DNA of 64,000 bases, taken from assembly GCA_040839025.1 (NCBI GenBank), contig JBFPJN010000002.1, positions 310,001-374,000 of the forward strand. Reading direction: 5' to 3'. The DNA is from Alphaproteobacteria bacterium LSUCC0719. GTDB lineage: Bacteria; Pseudomonadota; Alphaproteobacteria; Puniceispirillales; Puniceispirillaceae. The notes under the pieces were generated by a model, which saw nothing but the letters and a program-made list of their open reading frames with translations, made no database searches and was not told where the DNA came from. Of this stretch, positions 53,417 through 62,647 are shown piece by piece (within the stretch, counting starts at the first letter, position 1; every line of letters begins with the position of its first letter). The translations under genes and the position numbers were made by a program.

Positions 53417-54703
53417 CTATCCAAACCCGAGCAGCCTCGGAACCGTCATCGAGATCGCGGGCACGTAGGTGACAAGTACGATAATCGCAATATGAACGAG
53501 ATAAAAAGGCAACATCTCCGACACCACCGACTCAATCCGCTCGCGGCTAACTGCTGAGGCAACGAACAGGATCAAGCCCATCGGTGGCGTCGCGAGGCCA
53601 ATCGTCAGATTTACACACATGATGATGGCAAAATGTAACGGGTCCACACCAACAGCCAGCGCGGTCGGGGTCAGGATAGGCCCGAGGATCAGGATTGCCG
53701 GGCCGGCATCAAGAAACATGCCCACAACCACAAGCAGCAGGTTGATCAGCAACAGCACAAGATATTTGTTGTCGGTAAATTCAAACAGAAAGGCCGTCAG
53801 AAGTTTCGGCACACCGGACAGGGTGGCAATCCATGCAAAGACGCTGGCCATGCCAACAGCCAGCAATATCACACTGGATGAGACCGCTGTGCGGAACAGC
53901 ATGTTCTTCACCCTTGTCAGTGGAAGGCTCTTCATAAAGACGCACAATATTATGGCATAGACCACAGCGGCACCCGCCGCCTCGGTCGGGGTGAACACCC
54001 CGGACAGGATTCCACCCATGATGATAATTGGAGTGAGAAGTGGCCAAAAGGCATCAAGCCCTGCGCGCGCTGCCACGCGCATGCCCGGAAACCGGTCGGC
54101 AACCGGATAGTTGCGGCGTCGGGCGATGATCGACACCACTGTCATGAGTCCGACACCGGTAAGCAGCCCCGGAACAACACCGGCAAGGAACAGCGCGGCA
54201 ACCGATATCTCCATGATGTAGGCATAGACCACCATGATGATGCTTGGCGGAATGATTGGCCCAATCACTGATGACGCCGCCGTTACCGCGGCGGAAAACT
54301 TTCGGGAATAACCCTGTTTTTCCATTGCCGGTATCAGCATAGAGCCGAGTGCCGAGGTGTCGGCGACAGCCGAGCCACTCAGACCTGCAAAGAAAATCGA
54401 AGAGATAATATTCACATGCGCAAGACCACCCCGCAGATGCCCAACAAGCACGCGCGCAAAATATACAAGTCGTTCGGTGATGCCGCCCACATTCATGATT
54501 TCCCCGGCCAGGATAAACATTGGTATGGCAAGCAGGGGAAATTGATTGATCCCGATATAGAGCTTCTGGGCAATGATCGCCAAGAAAACCTCTTTGTCAG
54601 CCAGCACCAGGCCGAGCATGGGCGCGGCGCCAAGGGCGAACACTATCGGCATGCCAACACTGATCAAGCCTAGCAAGATCCAGATAAATGTTACGGGTAT
54701 CAT
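53417..54703 (-). CDS. TRAP transporter large permease (DctM type)
   Basis: The permease is 428 aa from the ATG at 54703, with GGGGGG about 8 bp upstream; a TTG five codons earlier falls within that site. It is highly hydrophobic throughout. DctM hallmarks include FPLLAIPMFILAGEIMNVGG, SGSAVADTSALGSMLIPAME near 108, GPIIPPSIIMVVYAYIME near 148, TPTEAAGAAVVYAIIL near 240 and MFLDAGPAILILGPILTPTA near 332. It forms the sodium-driven channel with DctQ and DctP. It lies 50 bp downstream of the DctQ gene. Confidence 0.9.
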   Translation of the reverse strand: MIPVTFIWILLGLISVGMPIVFALGAAPMLGLVLADKEVFLAIIAQKLYIGINQFPLLAIPMFILAGEIMNVGGITERLVYFARVLVGHLRGGLAHVNIISSIFFAGLSGSAVADTSALGSMLIPAMEKQGYSRKFSAAVTAASSVIGPIIPPSIIMVVYAYIMEISVAALFLAGVVPGLLTGVGLMTVVSIIARRRNYPVADRFPGMRVAARAGLDAFWPLLTPIIIMGGILSGVFTPTEAAGAAVVYAIILCVFMKSLPLTRVKNMLFRTAVSSSVILLAVGMASVFAWIATLSGVPKLLTAFLFEFTDNKYLVLLLINLLLVVVGMFLDAGPAILILGPILTPTALAVGVDPLHFAIIMCVNLTIGLATPPMGLILFVASAVSRERIESVVSEMLPFYLVHIAIIVLVTYVPAISMTVPRLLGFG

Positions 54704-54753
54704 CTCACGTCCCCCCAAAAACCTCTAATGCTGACGTCCGGAATGACCATTGA

Positions 54754-55308
54754 CTAAAACTCGTCCAGAACTGGGCGATGTTTGGTAACGAAAGCGTCCT
54801 GCTGGACCGGTTTGCCGCCTATCAGAAAGGAAACATCTTCCAGAAATTGCTGTAATGACACGAGCGCCATGCTGGCCATGCCAAGGGGAATCGAAACAAA
54901 AAACCAGTACATTGAGACGTCACCCACCGAAATGGCCACCTGCGTTCTGCCATTCCAAGCGAAGTCATGGCTCTTCATCGCGAGAAAACCGCAAAAAACA
55001 CATACGGCCAGATGCATGGCCGCAAGAATGACCCGCGTCACCCGTGATGGAAATCTGGAAATGACAATTTCGATGTTGGGATGAACACCAAGGCGAAGAG
55101 CGATCGGCGCCCCCAGAAAAACCAGCCACAGCATTGCATATTTGGCGAGTTCTTCCGACCAGGACAGACTGTCGTTGAGGACATAGCGGAAGAACACACC
55201 GGCCGAGACAATCGCCGCAATCGCCAGCACAAGGAACATCGCACCCCATCGGAATGCGCCCAGCTGGACCACATTAATGGCCGACAGACATCTAATTGCC
55301 AAATTCAT
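54754..55308 (-). CDS. TRAP transporter small permease (DctQ type)
   Basis: This 184-aa protein has four membrane segments, beginning WGAMFLVLAIAAIVSAGVFF. It has the family motif FFRYVLNDSLSWSEELAKYA near 38 followed by MLWLVFLGAPIALRLGVHPN near 58, and ends in a polar tail. The length fits the DctQ family. It starts 27 bp after the enolase-superfamily gene, so enzyme, DctQ and DctM share a transcript. Confidence 0.87.
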   Translation of the reverse strand: MNLAIRCLSAINVVQLGAFRWGAMFLVLAIAAIVSAGVFFRYVLNDSLSWSEELAKYAMLWLVFLGAPIALRLGVHPNIEIVISRFPSRVTRVILAAMHLAVCVFCGFLAMKSHDFAWNGRTQVAISVGDVSMYWFFVSIPLGMASMALVSLQQFLEDVSFLIGGKPVQQDAFVTKHRPVLDEF

Positions 55309-55335
55309 GACCGCACCTACCCCCTTGGCCTAGCA

Positions 55336-56550
55336 TTATCCCGGCATTATCGTGACATGAACGCCACGCTCTTTCATCGCTGACAAATCCGGGATGATGC
55401 CAATGCCATCATCCTCGGGCAATTCTATGAGGCCCCCCTTTGATGGCCGCAAATCCCAATCCGCCAGACTGTCCCTGATTGGGTTATCATTTACATCCAC
55501 CTCCAGCAAACCAGCGTCGTCAATAACAGTCAACAGATGTGCCGATGCAGCAAGGCCAACCATCCCACCAAGCCAGTGCGGACAATAGACAGATTTTGAC
55601 GGAGACTGCGCCGTATCGCGGCCACCAAAAATGCGAAGCAACCCTGTAAACCCGCCTATCTTCCCGATATCCGGCTGCACAAAGGCAAATAATGCCTGCG
55701 CCTGATAGGCGTCGACGGCATTCAGTGTCGGCAAGTTTTCACCGCCAGCAAGCGGCACGCTGATCATCCTATTCAATTCTTGCCACTGTGATGGTGCCGC
55801 ACTGGCCCGAAGCGGCTCCTCAATCCACTTAAGATCAAAATGACTCAGCGCGTTGATATTGTCGGCGGCCTGCTGCGGCGACATCCATGCCTGATTGGCA
55901 TCAATCATTAACTGATGATCTTTACCTATCAACTCACGGGCGACAGCAAGACCAGCCTGGTCAATCTCTTCACCAAACCCAACTTTGACCTTGAACGCTG
56001 TAAATCCGCTTTCCCTTGCGAGCTGCACGCGTTCTCTCGCCTCCTTGGGATGAATACCACTGGCATAGGCCTTGACCGCATCACCCGGCGCACCAAACAG
56101 GGCGCAAAGCCGCATCCCCTGCCGACGCGCCACCATATCCCACAAGGCCTGATCCACACCGGCAATTACCTGCAACAAGGTGCCGGGATCTGCGGTCTGC
56201 AAGCCGAGTACTGTAAAGGCAGCTGTCAGGCCATCAAAAACCTCAGCCGGGGAACTAAACCGACGCCCCTTCAGCCAATGCGCAAACTCATTGACCAGCA
56301 GGCTGGCCTTATATTCAGCGCCACGCGAGGGAAAATTGCACCATATCTCGCCATGCCCGACACACCCATCGACGTCGGAAATCCTAACAAGCAAAGCAGG
56401 CCGGTCATACATTGTGCCAAATGACGTCTGCACCGGCACCTCAATCTTGGCGCGGAGAAGTATCGCCTCAACATGCTTGATCTCATATGTCTGACCGGCA
56501 AGCCGCCGCGCCACATCATCAAGCATTCCAACTTGACCAGTATTTCTCAT
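55336..56550 (-). CDS. Mandelate racemase/muconate-lactonizing enolase-superfamily enzyme
   Basis: The enzyme is about 404 aa from the ATG at 56550; the start is uncertain (ATGs at 56583, 56556 and 56526 are alternatives). The N-terminal capping domain has VEAILLRAKIEVPVQTSFGT. The barrel shows the catalytic KVK pair (FKVKVGFGEE), the metal ligands in MIDANQAW, WIEEPL and LAGGENLP, and QPDIGKIGG. A terminal PHWLGGMVGLAASAH supplies a His base. Such enzymes dehydrate sugar acids or racemise alpha-hydroxy and amino acids. It is divergent from the GMC gene and heads the dctQM operon. The truncated relative at 31275-31493 sits beside the other GMC paralogue. The exact substrate is not assignable. 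Confidence 0.85.
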   Translation of the reverse strand: MRNTGQVGMLDDVARRLAGQTYEIKHVEAILLRAKIEVPVQTSFGTMYDRPALLVRISDVDGCVGHGEIWCNFPSRGAEYKASLLVNEFAHWLKGRRFSSPAEVFDGLTAAFTVLGLQTADPGTLLQVIAGVDQALWDMVARRQGMRLCALFGAPGDAVKAYASGIHPKEARERVQLARESGFTAFKVKVGFGEEIDQAGLAVARELIGKDHQLMIDANQAWMSPQQAADNINALSHFDLKWIEEPLRASAAPSQWQELNRMISVPLAGGENLPTLNAVDAYQAQALFAFVQPDIGKIGGFTGLLRIFGGRDTAQSPSKSVYCPHWLGGMVGLAASAHLLTVIDDAGLLEVDVNDNPIRDSLADWDLRPSKGGLIELPEDDGIGIIPDLSAMKERGVHVTIMPG

Positions 56551-56614
56551 ATTCATCTGCAAATTGACATTGTAGCGGTTCATTTCAAAAGGACAGCGGG
56601 GCATGTCAAAAGAT

Positions 56615-56632
56615 AATGACATCGGTATCATT
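56615..56632. promoter_or_regulatory. Module B operator, copy 2 (between the enolase and GMC genes)
   Basis: AATGACATCGGTATCATT, identical to the site before dctP, lies in the 138-bp divergent gap between the enolase-superfamily and GMC genes. One bound repressor here could control both directions. The flanking AT-rich stretch at 56640-56650 may contain the GMC promoter. Confidence 0.7.
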
Positions 56633-56688
56633 CCAACGTATTTTTTTAATGTCAACGTTATCCAGGGGTGCAACCAAAGCTAGTGAAC

Positions 56689-58290
56689 ATGAAAAACAAG
56701 TATGATTTTATAATTATTGGCGCTGGTTCCGCGGGGTGTCTTCTTGCCAACAGATTATCTGCCAATCCTGCCCACAGCGTTCTTTTGGTTGAGGCCGGAG
56801 GCTCCGATCGCCGCTTTTGGTCACGCCTGCCGATTGGTTATTACAAAACCATATACAATCAGGCATTTTCGCGCGTTTTCCAGACCGAGCCATGTGAAGG
56901 CAGCGGCGGTCGCACCATAAAATGGCCACGCGGGCGGATCATTGGCGGCTCCAGCAGTATCAATGGTCTGATCTTTATTCGTGGACAAAAGGAAGATTTT
57001 GACGATTGGCAATCGCTTGGAGCCCGCGGATGGGATTACCAGACGGTTCTACCCTTTTTCAGGAAATTGGAGGGCTATAAGGGCGGTGAAAACCAATTCC
57101 GCGGTAGCCTTGGGGAACTGAAGGTAGATGATCTTCGTCTGCGCCATCCCGCCTGTGAAGCGTGGCTGGAGGCGGCGAATGAATGGGGCCTACCACCAAT
57201 TGACGATTTCAACGGCAATGATTCGTTTGGTGCGAGCAGATACCAGCTCACCCTTGATGGCAGATGGCGGTCAAGTTCCGCACGCGCATTCCTGCACCCC
57301 ATCACGCACCGGCAAAATCTGACCGTCATCTCAAGCACCCTCGTTGAAAAGATACTTTTTTCAGGCAAGCAGGCAACCGGCATACTCGCCAAGCGCAATG
57401 GCATCCATGAAACCTATGAGGCCAATAAAATTATCCTGAGTGCTGGCGCCCTTCAATCACCACAGATCTTGCAATTGTCCGGTATTGGCCCGGCACCCCT
57501 GCTGAAAAAGCACGGCATCGCAGTTGTTCACACGGCCAGTCAGGTGGGACAAAATCTTCAGGATCACTACCAGATGCGAACAATCGTGCAGATGCGTAAT
57601 GGCCTGTCTCTGAACAAAGACAGCCGCAACCCGCTAAAAATGGCCCTTCATGGCCTTAAATGGCTGAGGGACGGATCCGGGGTCTTTTCAGTTGGCGCCG
57701 GCCAGGCGGGTGCTGGCGCATGCACAAGATATGCTGAAGATGGTCGGCCCGACGTACAGCTTCTTGTTATGCCACTGTCTGTCGATAAACCGGGGGAGCC
57801 ACTGCATGATTATCCAGGCTTCACTGCGACCGTCTGGCAATGTCATCCGAAATCCCGTGGATACGTCGAAATACGATCTGCCGACCCTGCTGAAGATCCA
57901 AAGATACAGCCAAATTATATTTCTGACGAACATGATCAAAGGGTCATGGTTGAAGGCGTCAAAATGATGCGTGAAATCTATCACATGGCTTCCTTCAGGG
58001 ATCTGTGGGACACCGAAATTGTTCCCGGAGCCGATGTCGACAATGATGAAAAGATCCTCGATTGCATCCGCAATAATGGGGGCACCGTTTTCCATCCTGT
58101 GGGAACCTGCCGGATGGGTGATGATAAGGACGCGGTTGTCGATTCTGAATTGAGGGTGAATGGCGTCAAAGGCCTGTATGTTGCCGACGCCTCGGTGATG
58201 CCAAAGATCACATCCGCCAACACCAATGCGCCGTCGCTGATGATTGGCGAAAAGGCAGCCCACCATATTCTGCAACATCATTCCGGGTAG
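56689..58290 (+). CDS. GMC-family FAD-dependent oxidoreductase (module B)
   Basis: The enzyme is 533 aa from the ATG at 56689, which fits the paralogue; a GTG at 56668 is possible but lacks a well-spaced ribosome site. FAD loop DFIIIGAGSAGCLLANRLSA, signature WPRGRIIGGSSSINGLIFIR near 85, second signature GALQSPQILQLSGIG near 250, catalytic His in FHPVGTCRMGDD near 470 and the terminal SANTNAPSLMIGEKAA are present. It shares most blocks with the module A enzyme at 32379-33986. Both sit beside an enolase-superfamily gene and a TRAP system, so they probably oxidise related substrates. Confidence 0.88.
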   Translation: MKNKYDFIIIGAGSAGCLLANRLSANPAHSVLLVEAGGSDRRFWSRLPIGYYKTIYNQAFSRVFQTEPCEGSGGRTIKWPRGRIIGGSSSINGLIFIRGQKEDFDDWQSLGARGWDYQTVLPFFRKLEGYKGGENQFRGSLGELKVDDLRLRHPACEAWLEAANEWGLPPIDDFNGNDSFGASRYQLTLDGRWRSSSARAFLHPITHRQNLTVISSTLVEKILFSGKQATGILAKRNGIHETYEANKIILSAGALQSPQILQLSGIGPAPLLKKHGIAVVHTASQVGQNLQDHYQMRTIVQMRNGLSLNKDSRNPLKMALHGLKWLRDGSGVFSVGAGQAGAGACTRYAEDGRPDVQLLVMPLSVDKPGEPLHDYPGFTATVWQCHPKSRGYVEIRSADPAEDPKIQPNYISDEHDQRVMVEGVKMMREIYHMASFRDLWDTEIVPGADVDNDEKILDCIRNNGGTVFHPVGTCRMGDDKDAVVDSELRVNGVKGLYVADASVMPKITSANTNAPSLMIGEKAAHHILQHHSG

Positions 58291-58481
58291 TGCTTTTGCC
58301 TTGGCCGTGGGCCCGCCCCGCCCGCGCCCCTGCAACAAGTCTTCACATCATCACTAGCCATGTTATCCTTGCATCGGCGATTCACCCGCCCAAGCAAGAG
58401 GCAGCTGTGATGCCCGGCTGGCGATCGAGCGTCAGACCCTGTGTGGGTTGGAACCTTTATGGGCCACAGGCCTGAAGGCGA

Positions 58482-59516
58482 ATGAAGAGCGGGGCCATCG
58501 TGACATCACTATCGGACCGAAAGCTGGTTACCATAAGGGACGTTGCCCGACTTGCAGGCGTCTCGCCGATTACCGCCTCGCGGGCGCTGAACAAATCGCA
58601 TCTGGTAAAGCCGGAAACACGACAGAAAGTCGAGACTGCGGCAGCTGAATTGAAATTCATCGGCAACAGTGCGGCAGGCAGCCTGTCAAACAAGCGCAGC
58701 AACATGGTGGGCATTATCGTGCCGACGCTGTCCAATTCGATTTTTGCAGACACAATCCAATCAATCACCAGTCGTCTGATGCCCGAGGGATTTCAGGCTT
58801 TGATTGGCAGCAACGAATATTGCTTGCAACGCGAAGAGGACATCATTCGGACATTTATCTCGCATCGTGCTGATGCGCTGATACTCACAGGCCATACCCA
58901 TACCAAGGTGGCCGAGGAATTGATTGGGCAATATCGCATACCAACGGTTGAAATCTGGAATATTTCAGAACACAGCAATTATATCTGTGTTGGCATGTCG
59001 AATTTTCAAGCCGCATTTGAAATGACGTCATTCCTGATTAGCTGCGGTTACACTAAAATTGGCTATATCGGCGGTATTCTGAAAAATAACGACAGATCAC
59101 AGGACCGCATGCGCGGTTACAAGGAGGCTCTTGAAAAGCATGGGGTGCCTTTTGATCCTGCATTAACACGCGAGTCCGTTTATGAATTTGCCAGTGGTGC
59201 CGCCGCGATGCAAAGTCTTCTGACCAAGAGCCAGGGCATTGATTGTGTCTTTGCATCGTCGGACATCATCGCCTTCGGGGCGCTGATGGAATGCCACCGC
59301 AACGATATCAAGATACCGCAAGACATCGCCTTGGCCGGTTTCGACAACACCACCATCGGTGCCCTCTATAAGCCGGCCCTGACAACAATATCTGTCCCGC
59401 GACAACGCATCGGCCTGAAGGCAGCTGAAATCACATTGCAATTGATTAAAGGCGAAAACAACATTCAGAAAGTCAACGATCTTGGGTTTGATTTGAAGGT
59501 TCGCGGCACCACCTGA
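58482..59516 (+). CDS. LacI-family regulator of module B (GntR/gluconate-repressor-like)
   Basis: This 344-aa repressor has the helix-turn-helix TIRDVARLAGVSPITASRAL at residues 17-36 and the hinge FIGNSAAGSLSNKRSNMVGI. The effector domain has ALIGSNEYCLQREEDIIRTF and FASSDIIAFGALMECHRNDI, and ends LAGFDNTTIGALYKPALTTI. The last block resembles LacI members for gluconate and related sugar acids. Three copies of an 18-bp palindrome at 53367, 56615 and 59677 frame its gene and are its likely targets. An upstream start a few codons away is possible. The effector is probably a sugar acid or its phosphate. Confidence 0.85.
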   Translation: MKSGAIVTSLSDRKLVTIRDVARLAGVSPITASRALNKSHLVKPETRQKVETAAAELKFIGNSAAGSLSNKRSNMVGIIVPTLSNSIFADTIQSITSRLMPEGFQALIGSNEYCLQREEDIIRTFISHRADALILTGHTHTKVAEELIGQYRIPTVEIWNISEHSNYICVGMSNFQAAFEMTSFLISCGYTKIGYIGGILKNNDRSQDRMRGYKEALEKHGVPFDPALTRESVYEFASGAAAMQSLLTKSQGIDCVFASSDIIAFGALMECHRNDIKIPQDIALAGFDNTTIGALYKPALTTISVPRQRIGLKAAEITLQLIKGENNIQKVNDLGFDLKVRGTT

Positions 59517-59676
59517 CCGGCGATGCCTTGATAATCCAATGATTACCGACGGGACGGTTGACGGATCATTATGGGCAATCTTTGCCGCCTACTGCGTCCT
59601 CGTCTGTCAATCACATAACATGTCTGTCGACCCTGTCTAGACATGAGGCCATTTGGAAAATGAGCTTGCATTGACT

Positions 59677-59694
59677 TATGGTACCGATATCATT
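59677..59694. promoter_or_regulatory. Module B operator, copy 3 (upstream of the split transketolase)
   Basis: TATGGTACCGATATCATT reads, in the opposite orientation, as a close variant of the module B operator; the consensus AATGATACCGATGTCATT matches in 15 of 18 positions. It overlaps a possible promoter (TTGCAT at 59666-59671, TATCAT at 59688-59693, 16-bp spacing). It lies in the 270-bp gap between the lacI gene and the transketolase genes, which otherwise holds no gene. Confidence 0.6.
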
Positions 59695-59786
59695 CAAGTG
59701 GCCTGTGGTGAAGAAAGCATAAACAAGACAGGCTCCCGCGGCACATTTCGGCGCAAACAGGCTCAGACCCAAAGGGGCAATCTCGA

Positions 59787-60623
59787 ATGCAGACCGGCAA
59801 CCGAAGAAGCCTGGAAGAGCTCACAGAAACAGCCACACTGATCCGCAAGGACGTGATCCGTATGGTTGCCAGCCATGGCCAGGGCTATGTCCAGCAAGGC
59901 CTTGGAGCAGCGGATCTTTTCACCTATCTCTATTTCCAGGAACTGCGATTTGACACTGCGAACCTCAACTGGCCCGAACGTGACAGATTTATTCTTTCAA
60001 CGGCGCATAACACAGCCGTCTATTACGCCACCCTTGCCAGAGCAGGATTGCTGGATCCAGAAACACTTGCCGAATATTGCCTGGACGGCTCACCATTGGA
60101 GATCAATGCCTCCGAACGGCTGGAGCCGTTGGTAGAATGCACCTGCGGCTCGCTCGGTCAGGGCCTCTCGGTTGCCGCCGGGCTCGCCATGGGAAGCCGA
60201 CGCCAACAGAGGGATGCAAATGTCTATCTGATGCTTGGTGATGGTGAACTCGAAGAAGGACAGGTGTGGGAAGCGGCGATGTTCGCAGCCACACACAAGC
60301 TGTCAAACCTCACCATGATCATCGATCTCAACTACATGCAGGTTGAAGGAGATGCGCGCGACGTTGCCGCCATCGATCCGGTCGATGCAAAGCTGGAGAA
60401 TTTCGGCTGGCAGACAATCGTGATAGACGGACATGATTTCTATTCGATGTTTACAAGTTTTGCAGCGGCAAGGGCCGACACCGATCGACCATCCTGTATC
60501 ATTGCCCACACAACCCCCGGCAAGGGCGTGCCCTTTCTTGAAGGACAGAAAAGCCACAATATGGTCCTGCCGGAAAACACTGCCGAAGATGCTCTGCAAT
60601 GGCTGGAGGCGGGTCATGGCTGA
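59787..60623 (+). CDS. Transketolase N-terminal subunit (ThDP-binding)
   Basis: This 278-aa protein is the Pyr/PP-half of a split transketolase. DVIRMVASHGQGYVQQGLGA is the start, the substrate-binding His region is LSTAHNTAVYYATLARAG, and the ThDP motif MLGDGELEEGQVWEAAMFAA near 150 ends at IDLNYMQVEGDA. GKGVPFLEGQKSHN near 250 is the family end. Transketolases move two-carbon ketol units between sugar phosphates. GGGG lies about 9 bp upstream. It is coupled (8-bp overlap) to the C-terminal subunit. A module-B regulated copy suggests a specialised ketose substrate rather than central metabolism. Confidence 0.87.
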   Translation: MQTGNRRSLEELTETATLIRKDVIRMVASHGQGYVQQGLGAADLFTYLYFQELRFDTANLNWPERDRFILSTAHNTAVYYATLARAGLLDPETLAEYCLDGSPLEINASERLEPLVECTCGSLGQGLSVAAGLAMGSRRQQRDANVYLMLGDGELEEGQVWEAAMFAATHKLSNLTMIIDLNYMQVEGDARDVAAIDPVDAKLENFGWQTIVIDGHDFYSMFTSFAAARADTDRPSCIIAHTTPGKGVPFLEGQKSHNMVLPENTAEDALQWLEAGHG

Positions 60624-61623
60624 AACCGATGACAGGCCTCTCAAATCCGATACCCTTCATCTTGATGATTTCTCTGTCAAGCAACAGCCCAATCATCAGA
60701 CAGTGCCGAAATATTATGGTGAGGCACTTCTTGCCGCCGCCCGCGCCGACACATCGATTCTGGCACTAACCGCCGATTTGACGGCACCGACAGAAACCGA
60801 CCTTGTGCGAGACCATTTGCCTGACCAGTTCATTATGGCCGGCATTGCCGAGGCTAATATGGTTGGCGTTGGAGCCGGCCTTGCCCGGGCCGGCTTCATT
60901 CCCTTCCTGCATTCCTTTTCGGTTTTCCTGTCACGTCGCAGTTTTGACCAGATCGCGATGCAAATTGCCTACCCTAAAACCAATGTAAAGCTGGTTGGTT
61001 TCATGCCCGGCATCGACTCATTGCTTGGCGTGTCGCACCAGGCGATTGATGATATCGCTCTGATGCGCGCGTTGCCAAACATGACAATATTGGAGCCGGC
61101 CGGCCCGGCAGATTATGAGGATGCCGTGACAGCGGCGTTGGCACATGAGGGGCCGGTATATCTGCGCCTGTATCGGGCAACAACGCCAGCGACGCCTCTG
61201 GATGGCGTGCCCCCGCTGCAAACCGGCAAGATCAGATGTCTGCATCACGGCAATGACGCGGCAATCTTTGCCACAGGCCTGATGGTGGAACAGGCGTTGC
61301 TCGCCGCCGAAGATCTTGAGGCACAATCAATAAATGCATCGGTTATCGATTGTGCCAGCATCAAACCGCTTGATGTTGAGGGTATTCTCGAGGTTATCAG
61401 CCAAAGTAAAATCATTGTCACCGCAGAAAACCACACAGTCATCGGCGGTCTTGGGTCAGCAATCGCGGAAATCATGGCCAGCAACAATATCGCGCGGCCA
61501 TTTTTTCGTATCGGCGTTCAGGATTGTTTCGCCGAGGGCGGCAGCCGATCATTTTTGTTTGGTAAATATGGCCTGTCGGCAAAGGATATCGCTGCCGCCA
61601 TCACGCAGGGACTGGCATCGTGA
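60616..61623 (+). CDS. Transketolase C-terminal subunit
   Basis: The subunit is 335 aa from the ATG at 60616; the longer frame lies inside the partner gene. The catalytic Glu region is FIMAGIAEANMVGVGAGLA near residue 72. LVGFMPGIDSLLGVSHQAID near 122 and the C-terminal domain IKPLDVEGILEVI and IVTAENHTVIGGLGSAIAEI are those of split transketolase or DXS-type C halves. It completes the active site of the N-terminal subunit. The next gene starts inside its stop (GTGA overlap of 4 bp). Confidence 0.87.
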   Translation: MAETDDRPLKSDTLHLDDFSVKQQPNHQTVPKYYGEALLAAARADTSILALTADLTAPTETDLVRDHLPDQFIMAGIAEANMVGVGAGLARAGFIPFLHSFSVFLSRRSFDQIAMQIAYPKTNVKLVGFMPGIDSLLGVSHQAIDDIALMRALPNMTILEPAGPADYEDAVTAALAHEGPVYLRLYRATTPATPLDGVPPLQTGKIRCLHHGNDAAIFATGLMVEQALLAAEDLEAQSINASVIDCASIKPLDVEGILEVISQSKIIVTAENHTVIGGLGSAIAEIMASNNIARPFFRIGVQDCFAEGGSRSFLFGKYGLSAKDIAAAITQGLAS

Positions 61624-62534
61624 CGGAGCGCCATGAACAGGTCGGTTTCATCGGGCTTGGCACTATGGGCACAGCGATGGCAAGGCATCTTCTGGACAAC
61701 GGATGGAAACTGGCTCTGTTCGATATCGACAAGACAAAACTCACCCCGTTCGAGGGCGATGCAAATTGCGTGATTGCCGGCTCGCCAGCCGAGACGATGC
61801 ACCTGTGCAACCGGCTCGTCACCATGTTGCCGACCAGCGATCATGTCGAAGATGTTCTGTTTGGTGCAGCGGGCGCCGTTACCGAGACAAGGGCAGGCGA
61901 TCTGGTGATAGAGATGTCAACAGGTCAGCTCCACATGCTGGAGCAACAGGCGCAAAGAGTTGAAAAGGCGGGTGCAGCCTTGATCGATGCGCCTGTATGC
62001 CTCTCGCCTGCCGAGGCCGCATCCGGTGATTTGATCGCTCTTGTTGGTGGCAAAACAGAGAATGTCGCTTTCGCCAACGACATTCTTGAAGCCCTTTCGC
62101 AACGCGTGATACATGCCGGACCAACCGGCTATGGATTGCGATTGAAGTTGGTCAACAATTACATGAGCATGATCAACCACGTTCTGACCGGCGAGGTGCT
62201 GGCATTGGCGAATGCAGCGGGACTTGATCGCCAGCTAACCGTAGATTTGCTTCAGAACACAGCAGCAGGGCGCGGCCAGTTGCTTACCAACTATCCCAAA
62301 AAGGTCCTTCGCGGCGATACATCTGCTGATTTTCCAATCACCATGGGCATTAAGGATCTGTCCATGGCCATCAACATGTTTGAGACAATAGGGGGTGACG
62401 CCTGCTTTGGCGCACTGGCAAGGCAGTTGTTCAATGATGCTGCCGTGGCGGGTCATGGCACTCAGGATTGCACGGCAATGCTTGAGTATTTTGACAATAA
62501 ACTGGCTGGGCACCTTCACCAGAATGGGACCTAA
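61620..62534 (+). CDS. YihU-like beta-hydroxyacid dehydrogenase
   Basis: This 304-aa NAD(P)-dependent beta-hydroxyacid dehydrogenase starts at GTG 61620, overlapping the transketolase stop. The cofactor loop is GFIGLGTMGTAMARHLLDNG. RLKLVNNYMSMINHVLTGEV near 177 and LLQNTAAGRGQLLTNYPKKV near 210 resemble the sulfolactaldehyde reductase YihU more than plain 3-hydroxyisobutyrate dehydrogenase. The substrate loop, however, reads APVCLSPAEAASG where YihU has a GRTS motif with a sulfonate-binding Arg, so the substrate may not be a sulfonate. It probably reduces an aldehyde released by the aldolase or transketolase. Confidence 0.82.
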   Translation: MTERHEQVGFIGLGTMGTAMARHLLDNGWKLALFDIDKTKLTPFEGDANCVIAGSPAETMHLCNRLVTMLPTSDHVEDVLFGAAGAVTETRAGDLVIEMSTGQLHMLEQQAQRVEKAGAALIDAPVCLSPAEAASGDLIALVGGKTENVAFANDILEALSQRVIHAGPTGYGLRLKLVNNYMSMINHVLTGEVLALANAAGLDRQLTVDLLQNTAAGRGQLLTNYPKKVLRGDTSADFPITMGIKDLSMAINMFETIGGDACFGALARQLFNDAAVAGHGTQDCTAMLEYFDNKLAGHLHQNGT

Positions 62535-62647
62535 CTCCGCTGGAGCCCCCAAAGCGTCTTATATCAAACAAACATCTGTCTGGGTGATGCTTACAGCTCG
62601 ACCTTGATAGGCACGGTTAAATGGATCAAGGGAGGGGCAGCAATTTC

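Noticed and set aside
44951-62534. Firm assignment of module B as sulfoquinovose or sulfolactate degradation
   Set aside because: No YihQ or YihS homologue is present, the YihU-like protein lacks the GRTS sulfonate-binding motif, and UxaA-family members cannot be told from SuyAB by eye.
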